The position numbers and the translations under genes were made by a program. From contig CALGLY010000226.1 of assembly GCA_937959095.1 (NCBI GenBank), forward strand, positions 1 to 5,160: a stretch of DNA of 5,160 nucleotides. The letters run 5' to 3'. The notes beneath the pieces were generated by a model, which searched no databases, was not told where the DNA came from, and saw only the letters and a program-made list of their open reading frames with translations. The DNA is from an uncultured Saprospiraceae bacterium. Lineage in GTDB: Bacteria > Bacteroidota > Bacteroidia > Chitinophagales > Saprospiraceae. Below are positions 1-4,357 of this stretch, piece after piece (the first letter of the stretch is position 1; the number at the start of each line of letters is the position of its first letter).

Positions 1-143
1 CATTTTAACCCAGTTTCAAAATTAGTCAGAGTGCAAGGTTTTTCGTTTTTCTCCTGCTTTGTCATCGCCCAAATGCTCTTTTGCACCTGAACTTCAATTC
101 CCCAGTTTTCTCGTTTGTTAGCCACTGTGGCTAATAGTATATT
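1..143 (-). other. Open frame running off the left edge, doubtful
   Basis: On the minus strand a frame stays open from just after a TAA (144-146) to the window edge, about 47 codons. The only ATG is at 65-63, giving a peptide beginning MTKQEKNEKPC that leaves the window after 21 codons. Residues before that ATG (ANKRENWGIEVQVQKSIWA) read plausibly as protein, but no start codon of good quality precedes them and I recognise no family. It could be the 5' end or a decayed remnant of a gene lying to the left, or chance. The frame crosses the perfect dyad at 118-134 and the outer inverted repeat at 5-16, which argues against ordinary coding sequence. Confidence 0.15.
118..134. promoter_or_regulatory. 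Perfect 17-bp palindrome, operator-like
   Basis: The sequence TTAGCCAC-T-GTGGCTAA is a perfect inverted repeat: two 8-nt arms around one central base. The tight spacing is typical of a dimeric protein-binding site rather than a transcribed hairpin, since a one-base loop cannot form. It lies 15 bp to the left of the long palindrome. No regulator or promoter is visible next to it, so an operator role is inference; it may equally be part of a mobile-element end. Confidence 0.35.
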
Positions 144-148
144 TTAAA

Positions 149-327
149 TCGTCCTATAAGGAATGAAGGTTAAATAAATGCTCAGGTTTTGGAGCGGCTA
201 TTTTTGTTGATAACAAGGCGAAAAACGTAACCGATGCATTGTATCAGCGAGGCTTTTCAACGAAGTTAGCAGCCAAAAGAGACCACCAAAAATGAGCAGT
301 TATTTAATTTTCATTCCTAAGGAACGA
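149..327. repeat. Long imperfect palindrome, MITE-like
   Basis: The whole segment folds on itself around position 239. The outer part is strongest: 159-184 pairs with 293-318 at 23 of 26 positions, 25 of 26 if G-U is allowed. Outside it TCGT (149-152) matches ACGA (324-327) and CC (153-154) matches GG (321-322). Inward similarity continues in degraded form (GGAGC... to GATAAC around 191-214 against 267-287), and the centre is GATGCA-T-TGTATC at 233-245. There is no open frame of note. Size, terminal inverted repeats and lack of coding capacity fit a miniature inverted-repeat element or other dispersed palindromic repeat. No flanking target duplication was found, so the class stays open. Confidence 0.5.
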
Positions 328-342
328 AGAGCTTTCAAAAAA

Positions 343-399
343 CTGGGATAAGCTGTGCTATACCCCAGATTGACATAGTGCATTCATAGTGACAATGCA
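343..399. repeat. Two small hairpins and a short direct repeat
   Basis: CTGGG (343-347) can pair with CCCAG (364-368), with AGC/GCT (351-353 and 357-359) inside. Next, TGCATT (379-384) pairs with AATGCA (394-399). CATAGTG occurs twice, at 374-380 and 385-391, and a short CA run follows at 401-410. All are small, and I see no function beyond general structure in this non-coding stretch. Confidence 0.25.
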
Positions 400-437
400 A
401 CACACACACAAAACACCTTTTGAGTACAGAATTTATG

Positions 438-481
438 GTTTCGATGGAAGCCCTGAACGATGTCAGAGCCTCCGTTGAAAC
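438..481. repeat. 44-nt palindrome (19-bp stem)
   Basis: Positions 438-456 pair with 463-481 around a 6-nt loop, with two mismatches and two G-U pairs. The symmetry is in register with the codons, so both strands can be read into similar peptides: plus-strand VSMEALNDVRASVET and minus-strand VSTEALTSFRASIET. That mirrored similarity follows from the palindrome and is not evidence for two proteins. The segment may be a dispersed intergenic repeat or an RNA hairpin on either strand. Confidence 0.45.
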
Positions 482-520
482 ACTAGCTGCTTCTTTTAAT
501 CGGTTTCCTCCTTGCGTAGT

Positions 521-548
521 AAAAAATTGGGCGGTTTGTCCGCCCAAT
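521..548 (-). terminator. Intrinsic terminator, minus strand
   Basis: Nine perfect base pairs (ATTGGGCGG at 526-534 with CCGCCCAAT at 540-548) enclose a 5-nt loop. Read on the minus strand the stem is followed directly by a T run, from the A run at 521-526. On the plus strand no T run follows, so the terminator works for leftward transcription. No protein-coding gene lies upstream on the minus strand within the window, which raises the question of what it terminates. Confidence 0.7.
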
Positions 549-603
549 CAATTCTACGTGAGTCTAAAGAGGTTCTCAAGGATTAGATACCGATTCTATC
601 TTT

Positions 604-684
604 AATAAGATATGAGGTTTGGGATGTGAGATTTGAGACTTAAAAATTTACATCTATATTAAGTCTCACATCTCATATCTTAAA
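604..684. repeat. Inverted array of degenerate heptamers
   Basis: The left arm is a run of 7-nt units: AATAAGA, TATGAGG, TTTGGGA, TGTGAGA, TTTGAGA, CTTAAAA (604-645). The right arm carries the complement in the same 7-nt phase: TCTCACA, TCTCATA, TCTTAAA (664-684). Direct pairing is strong: 606-616 with 672-682 is perfect over 11 bp, and 632-643 with 659-670 matches 11 of 12. The left arm has two extra units, so its middle would bulge. After a GC-rich 27-nt interruption (685-711) two more units follow, TCTCACC and TCTAAAC (712-725). The pattern resembles the short tandemly repeated repetitive (STRR) heptamers known from cyanobacteria. Confidence 0.6.
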
Positions 685-795
685 GCCCGCCTGCTATGCT
701 TGTCGGACAGGTCTCACCTCTAAACTATTCAAGGAACTTGTAATCAAATTTTGCTTCTTTTTCTTTGCTGCTGTATTTCCTTATTGATTACGATA

Positions 796-803
796 CAAAT
801 ATA
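796..803 (-). promoter_or_regulatory. Candidate minus-strand promoter (-7 box TATATTTG)
   Basis: The minus strand reads TATATTTG from 803 to 796, a full match to the Bacteroidota -7 consensus TAnnTTTG. The expected upstream TTG or TTTG is imperfect: the best candidate at suitable distance is TTTTC in the stretch up to about 830. A start near 790 would lead toward the terminator at 521-548. With a weak -33 element this is only moderately supported. Confidence 0.35.
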
Positions 804-880
804 GGAGCGTTCGATAGGCTACGAAAACCACCTTAGAATAGAAGTTAAGGTTTCTAAGCACTAAATGGATTTTTTTTTGA

Positions 881-913
881 TTGACATAGTATAAAAGGAG
901 TGTAGTGTATTTG
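881..913 (+). promoter_or_regulatory. Weak plus-strand promoter candidate
   Basis: TTG at 881-883 is followed after 22 nt by TGTATTTG (906-913), which fits TAnnTTTG at all but one position. Orientation and spacing would suit the phosphatase gene at 1203, but the distance (about 285 nt) is long and the -7 box is imperfect. No better box was found between here and the start codon. Confidence 0.2.
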
Positions 914-951
914 GTTGATTATCAGATTTTTAGAATTGAAAAAAAGAATAC

Positions 952-1001
952 TTTAGCTTTTTTTATAAACTAAGGTTTCTAACATTCTAAAAAAAGCTAA
1001 A
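952..1001. repeat. 14-bp perfect inverted repeat with a competing partner
   Basis: TTTAGCTTTTTTTA (952-965) is the exact reverse complement of TAAAAAAAGCTAAA (988-1001), with 22 nt between. The right arm can alternatively pair through ATTCTAAAAA (984-993) with TTTTTAGAAT (927-936). The two pairings exclude each other, as in attenuators, but the arms are A/T runs and could match by composition alone. No downstream terminator hairpin with a T run is present before the gene at 1203. Confidence 0.4.
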
Positions 1002-1202
1002 TAAATGTTGGAAAGGCTTGCAGATTAGCTAAATAGGTGGATGGAACTTATGAAAAGGTGATAAGTTATAGATTTTTGTATAGGAAATAGCTTCGGTATT
1101 TCGGTATTCTCGTTACCTTTACTCTTACAGTAAGGAATTGTATAGTTATTCTTGAATAATTTTAACAAAGACCAGAATAGGATTTATCACTAACAACAAC
1201 GA

Positions 1203-2450
1203 ATGCCCAATTTTTCAGATTTAAAACAAGCGTTTCAGCGTATTGACGAACTCAATAAAGAACTGGACTTGAAGCAAGTTCAGATTAATCATCTATTAAG
1301 TATCACGCAGGCTATTAATAATAATGCCTCTGCGAAAGAACTTTTTGAGATGTACAAGTCTTTTTTGAGTATCGAAATGGGGATTTCAAAGATGGCAATG
1401 TACATTCTAGAATCCAATCATTGGATTTGTGCAAGTGCAATTGGCTTATCTGAAAAAGAATTACTGATAGATGTGGAAGCCCTGGTGGGCGCATATAAGT
1501 CCTTGAGCAATCTAAGTGAAATAGATCATCCTACGATCAGTCAATTTGATGTCGTTATTCCAGTACTGCATAAAGAGTCTTCGATTGCCTATGTATTTGT
1601 AGGAGGTTTTGCAGAGGAGGACGATATGTTTAATAAGGTACAATTTATAACTGCCCTCACGAATGTTATCGCAGTAGCCATCGAAAACAAACGCCTCTTT
1701 AAGCAGCAAATGCAGCAAGAACGCTTGGAGCGAGAAATGGAATTGGCGCGCCGTATGCAGCTTACCTTAGTACCTGAATCCTTACCCACTAAAAAATTCT
1801 ATGAACTAGCAAGTATCTACAAGCCACACTTGAGTGTCGGTGGCGATTACTTTGACTTTATGGAATTTAAGGATGGAAAAATCGTGTTTTGTGTAGGTGA
1901 TATTTCAGGCAAAGGCTTGGCCGCAGCCTTATTGATGGCAAATTTTCAAGCCATTTTTCATACGCTTGTCAATAAGCGATCTAGCTTGGCTGATTTCGTT
2001 ACGAATGTGAATCAAGCTTTGCATCGCATCACGAAAGGAGATCGTTTCATTACCTTTTTTGTAGCAGAATATGATACGAATACCCACCAACTAACCTATG
2101 TGAATGCAGGACACAATCCACCTTTGATTGTAAATGCAGGCAAATTGGAGTTGCTAAAAGAAGGAACAACACTCCTAGGTGCATTCGAAGAATTACCTTT
2201 CATGGATGTTGGGCAACTGACGATAGAGAAAGAAGCTCTAGCCCTTATTCATACCGATGGACTGACGGACATCCGCGACCATTCAGGCGAATTTCTAGAC
2301 CATGAGTTTTTACAAAGTTTTGTAGAAAAACACCACCATCTAAGCGCGACCGCTTTCAATGATTCCCTCATAGCAATGACCGAACAATTTCTAGGAGATG
2401 AAATCTATCCCGATGACTTCACGGTTTTGACTTGTAAATTATTCACCTAA
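1203..2450 (+). CDS. GAF-like/PP2C SpoIIE-type serine phosphatase (RsbU-like)
   Basis: A 415-residue soluble cytoplasmic protein with no signal peptide or membrane helix. Residues 1-30 are a short helical or coiled-coil lead. About 30-165 form a GAF-like sensor module, followed by a charged linker helix (165-192) with the EMELARRMQLTLVPESLP signature typical of RsbU-type proteins. The PP2C/SpoIIE catalytic domain fills about 200-413. The family's motifs are intact: GGDYFD (213-218), GDISGKG (232-238), NAGHNPP (301-307), TDGLTD (351-356) and DDFT (404-407), which together supply the metal-binding aspartates, so it should be active. Relatives dephosphorylate STAS-domain anti-anti-sigma factors in partner-switching pathways. 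No STAS protein, anti-sigma kinase or receptor lies in the window, so substrate and signal are unknown. The ATG follows an A/C-rich stretch without a Shine-Dalgarno sequence, as is usual in Bacteroidota. It converges on the methyltransferase gene. Confidence 0.92.
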   Translation: MPNFSDLKQAFQRIDELNKELDLKQVQINHLLSITQAINNNASAKELFEMYKSFLSIEMGISKMAMYILESNHWICASAIGLSEKELLIDVEALVGAYKSLSNLSEIDHPTISQFDVVIPVLHKESSIAYVFVGGFAEEDDMFNKVQFITALTNVIAVAIENKRLFKQQMQQERLEREMELARRMQLTLVPESLPTKKFYELASIYKPHLSVGGDYFDFMEFKDGKIVFCVGDISGKGLAAALLMANFQAIFHTLVNKRSSLADFVTNVNQALHRITKGDRFITFFVAEYDTNTHQLTYVNAGHNPPLIVNAGKLELLKEGTTLLGAFEELPFMDVGQLTIEKEALALIHTDGLTDIRDHSGEFLDHEFLQSFVEKHHHLSATAFNDSLIAMTEQFLGDEIYPDDFTVLTCKLFT

Positions 2451-2467
2451 GATACAACTCTAATATT

Positions 2468-2537
2468 GAACGCAGAGGCGCGGAGACGCAGAGAAATTTA
2501 TATTAAAAAAACTCTGCCCCTCCGCGCCTCTGCGTTC
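2468..2537. repeat. Large hairpin of 8-nt units between convergent genes
   Basis: The left arm is three octamers, ACGCAGAG, GCGCGGAG, ACGCAGAG (2470-2493); the right arm is their mirror, CTCTGCCC, CTCCGCGC, CTCTGCGT (2512-2535). With the flanking GA/TC the arms are 26 nt and pair at 24 positions, both mismatches in the innermost unit, around an 18-nt A/T loop. It starts 17 nt after the phosphatase stop and ends 4 nt before the methyltransferase stop. It may limit read-through from both sides, but neither strand has a T run after the stem, so it is not a canonical intrinsic terminator. GC-rich octamers of this kind stand out from the AT-rich surroundings and resemble dispersed repeats. Confidence 0.75.
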
Positions 2538-2541
2538 TAAA

Positions 2542-3246
2542 TTACAACAACAGAAAAATAGCAGGTCGTTTATGCAAATCAGGCAGCTTGCTTTTGCGCC
2601 ATTCTTCTACGCGTTTCGTTTGCACATATTCTTGTTCCGAAGTCAAATCACAAGCAATACAGAATTGGGTTTTAGGAGAAAGGGTCTTCAAGGCAGTTTC
2701 CACTAAAGCTTGGTTGCGATAAGGAGTTTCAATGAAAATTTGAGTTTGCTGATGGCGTTTAGCAGTTTGTTCTAGACGTTTGAGTTCATTTTGTAATTGG
2801 GGCTTTTTTGGAGATAAATAGCCTTGAAAACAGAACTGTTGCCCATTCATGCCCGAAGCCATGAGTGCTAATAGAATAGAAGACGGCCCAACCATAGGTA
2901 CTACTTCGAGACCTTTATTATAAGCCATTCGTACAATTTCCGCACCAGGGTCAGCTACACCAGGACAACCCGCTTCCGATAGCAAGCCAATATCATGCCC
3001 TTCCACCGCGACTTCAAGGAATTCTTGCCATTCTTCGGGTGGCGTATGCTTTCCGAGTTCATAGACGGTCAAGACTTGTAAAGGACGCGGAGGTTTCGTT
3101 GCCTTAATAAAATGCCGTGCTGTTTTTGCACGCTCGGCAATGAAATAGTCCAATTTATGTAGTATTTCCACTACATAAGGCGGTATGGTGTGTAATGCCG
3201 CCTCATGCAGTGGAGTAGGAATAAGGTAGAGTTTACCTTTGCTCAT
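2542..3246 (-). CDS. Short RsmI-like SAM-dependent methyltransferase
   Basis: A 234-residue protein of the tetrapyrrole methylase fold, closest in motifs to RsmI, which 2'-O-methylates C1402 of 16S rRNA. It opens with KGKLYLIPTPL (3-13), as RsmI proteins do. Then come LSEAGCPGVADPG (89-101; usual form DAGTPxxxDPG), VGPSSILLALMASG (119-132), FCFQGYLSPK (138-147), IFIETPYRN (170-178; usual YESPxR) and ACDLTSEQE (198-206; usual RELTKxxE). RsmI is normally about 270-290 residues; this protein lacks the C-terminal extension. I believe Bacteroidota often carry such a short paralogue beside full-length RsmI, so the rRNA target is inferred. The start at 3246 is preferred because family homology begins there; it leaves 4 nt after the lipoprotein stop. 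ATG at 3264 and GTG at 3279 are in-frame but would overlap the upstream gene and add residues unlike the family. Confidence 0.85.
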   Translation of the reverse strand: MSKGKLYLIPTPLHEAALHTIPPYVVEILHKLDYFIAERAKTARHFIKATKPPRPLQVLTVYELGKHTPPEEWQEFLEVAVEGHDIGLLSEAGCPGVADPGAEIVRMAYNKGLEVVPMVGPSSILLALMASGMNGQQFCFQGYLSPKKPQLQNELKRLEQTAKRHQQTQIFIETPYRNQALVETALKTLSPKTQFCIACDLTSEQEYVQTKRVEEWRKSKLPDLHKRPAIFLLL

Positions 3247-3250
3247 TTTT

Positions 3251-4168
3251 TCATATTTTTTCATAGATGTGCTTACCACCTATTTTCAGAATTGCTTTCA
3301 TTTCGCCCATAGCACCTCCTTTCATTAGCATACTTCCTTGAATATCCTGATTAATATCGGTACGATTTGCCCAGCCTGTCTTTTCATCTACTTTGATAGT
3401 ACCCGTTTGTGTACCGCCTACATCATAGGTCACAGCCATTCCCATCATTTCTGTTGCTTCTGCATTTGGGTCATTGCTTAATTTACTTGAAAAATCAATG
3501 ATTGCAATACCATTTTTACGTTCTTTCAAGGTATAAGTGGTTGTAGAAAGCATTGGCAATGTCCCTTTCTTAGTAGTTTCTTTCACCCAAGTACTGCCTA
3601 CTTTTACCGCTTCTTTAGGATAGAATCCTGTTAGGTATTGTAAACCGCTTGCCACATTGTTTGCACCAAATTGAGCTTCTATTTGTGTTTCCATGGCTTC
3701 TCCATTCGGCATTCCTTCGAAGAGTCCCTTGAACATATCATCTTCTCCTTTGGTTAATAGTACTTCTCCTGCTGAATTGAGTTTAATATCAAATGTTTTA
3801 CCAATTAGCGTATTCATACGCTCCATCATTTTGGCAGGATTATTAGCTTCGGGGTTTTCTGAATCATAAACCATACTAGCCATCGCAGCAGCCTGTTCCA
3901 AGCGCATTTTTTTGATTGTTGCTGTAATCTCTACTGTACCATCAGGATTCCTTTTTTGAACTTTATATTCATAATCGGTAGTTTGCGCTATCGTGGATGC
4001 TTGATCTGTACCCATCACCATTACAGCGTTCTCAATATTTGATATCATTCGATAAGTGAATGTACTATTTTCTTCTGGTTGAAGCTGGAATTGTAGCGTT
4101 TTAGGTGAACAACTACCCAATAACACGATTCCTATAATTCCGAAAATAAAATTTTTAGTATAAGACAT
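3251..4168 (-). CDS. Putative lipoprotein, DUF6263-like
   Basis: A 305-residue secreted protein. Residues 4-19 are a basic-then-hydrophobic signal ending in the lipobox LGSC, with Cys20 as the lipidation site for signal peptidase II. The residues after it (SPKTLQ) carry no obvious acidic surface-export signal, so a periplasm-facing lipoprotein is likely. The mature part has no membrane helix and reads as beta-rich: alternating segments such as YEYKVQKRNPDGTVEITATI, GSTWVKETTKKGTL and YTLKERKNGIAIIDFSSKL. It is also methionine-rich near 96-150 and at the C terminus. Architecture and length fit uncharacterised DUF6263-type Bacteroidota lipoproteins; the family assignment is from memory and the function is unknown. 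It is first in a two-gene unit with the methyltransferase. No good -7/-33 pair was found upstream; the nearest match is CAATTTTG at 4192-4185, without a -33 TTG. Confidence 0.8.
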   Translation of the reverse strand: MSYTKNFIFGIIGIVLLGSCSPKTLQFQLQPEENSTFTYRMISNIENAVMVMGTDQASTIAQTTDYEYKVQKRNPDGTVEITATIKKMRLEQAAAMASMVYDSENPEANNPAKMMERMNTLIGKTFDIKLNSAGEVLLTKGEDDMFKGLFEGMPNGEAMETQIEAQFGANNVASGLQYLTGFYPKEAVKVGSTWVKETTKKGTLPMLSTTTYTLKERKNGIAIIDFSSKLSNDPNAEATEMMGMAVTYDVGGTQTGTIKVDEKTGWANRTDINQDIQGSMLMKGGAMGEMKAILKIGGKHIYEKI

Positions 4169-4189
4169 AATATAAAGTATTGATCAAAA

Positions 4190-4221
4190 TTGTGAAATTG
4201 AATAAAATGAATCTACTTTTG
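4190..4221 (+). promoter_or_regulatory. Bacteroidota-type promoter for purC
   Basis: TTG at 4190-4192 and TACTTTTG at 4214-4221 match the -33 TTG and -7 TAnnTTTG elements, with 21 nt between, inside the usual spacing. Transcription would begin near 4227, giving a leader of about 130 nt before the purC start. It is the best promoter match in the window and points away from the lipoprotein gene. No purine riboswitch or operator was recognised in the leader. Confidence 0.5.
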
Positions 4222-4241
4222 TCTCCATCAGAAGGAGGCTA

Positions 4242-4276
4242 GTATTAGGTATTAAGTACAATGTATTAGGTTTAAT
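4242..4276 (+). repeat. Five tandem degenerate heptamers in the purC leader
   Basis: Five consecutive 7-nt units follow without gaps: GTATTAG, GTATTAA, GTACAAT, GTATTAG, GTTTAAT. All begin with GT, and units one and four are identical. The array lies between the promoter candidate and the purC start, so it should be transcribed. It is a direct array, unlike the inverted heptamers at 604-684, and has a different consensus. Copy-number variation among strains would be expected if it behaves like cyanobacterial STRR heptamers. Confidence 0.55.
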
Positions 4277-4357
4277 TTTCTACTACAGACTCGATACATA
4301 ATAGAGACGGTAATCTCTTAAATTAGCCACTATTATACAGACAAATATTATAGAAAA

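Larger units (their letters stand above)
5..351. repeat. Outer inverted repeat bracketing the long palindrome
   Basis: TTAACCCAGTTT at 5-16 is matched in inverted orientation by AAACTGGGATAA at 340-351, 11 of 12 positions. The two copies enclose the 17-bp dyad and the long palindrome at 149-327, so they could be the ends of a roughly 350-bp non-coding mobile element. No target-site duplication is visible and the left copy is too close to the window edge to inspect its flank. The element reading is inference. Confidence 0.3.
520..790 (-). ncRNA. Candidate minus-strand non-coding RNA
   Basis: A promoter-like box (796-803) and a strong terminator (521-548), both on the minus strand, bracket about 270 nt with no credible coding frame; the longest hints are peptides under 20 residues. 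If transcription starts near 790, the 5' end would form a stem of GTAATCAA (791-784) with TTGATTAC (747-740), around a purine-rich loop containing AAGGAAATACAGCAGC. The heptamer inverted repeat (604-684) makes a second, larger stem, and the terminator a third. I do not recognise tmRNA, 6S RNA, RNase P RNA or SRP RNA. The transcript is an inference from promoter, terminator and structure only. Confidence 0.3.
804..1202 (+). other. AT-rich non-coding leader before the phosphatase gene
   Basis: No coding frame worth calling lies here. It holds a 12-nt direct repeat TAAGGTTTCTAA (846-857 and 971-982), a T run at 870-878, a second copy of GATTGACATAGT (879-890, the first at 368-379), an inverted repeat at 952-1001, a tandem pair TTCGGTAT (1092-1107), and a small hairpin CCTTTACT/AGTAAGG (1116-1123 with 1129-1135, one bulged T). 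If the promoter candidate at 881-913 is real, most of this is an unusually long 5' untranslated leader. Confidence 0.5.

Noticed and set aside
335..547. Minus-strand 70-codon open frame
   Set aside because: Its start lies inside the intrinsic terminator hairpin and its only protein-like segment is the palindrome; no family is recognised.
420..605. Plus-strand 61-codon open frame
   Set aside because: It crosses the 44-nt palindrome and the terminator hairpin, has no start context or recognised domain, and its apparent protein-like middle is mirrored on the other strand by the palindrome.
604..725. CRISPR array
   Set aside because: The units are contiguous 7-mers without spacers; no 24-40 nt repeat with regular unique spacers exists in the window.
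1..1202. tRNA or rRNA gene in the long non-coding stretch
   Set aside because: No cloverleaf with a T-loop GTTCRANNC and matching acceptor stem and no rRNA core sequence was seen on either strand by eye.
1512..1789. Two minus-strand open frames of 66 and 68 codons
   Set aside because: Both are antisense to the clear phosphatase gene, whose domain motifs are in the plus-strand frame.
2468..2537. Canonical rho-independent terminator
   Set aside because: The stem is long and GC-rich but neither strand shows a T run directly after it, so only a repeat/hairpin is called.
4185..4192. Minus-strand promoter CAATTTTG for the lipoprotein gene
   Set aside because: The first position of the -7 box does not fit and no TTG lies at the required distance upstream.
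4231..4263. GAAGGAGG followed by ATG-TAT-TAG as a ribosome binding site with upstream micro-ORF
   Set aside because: The spacing to that ATG is 22 nt, too far for a Shine-Dalgarno, the frame has two codons, and the purine block is over 100 nt from the purC start.
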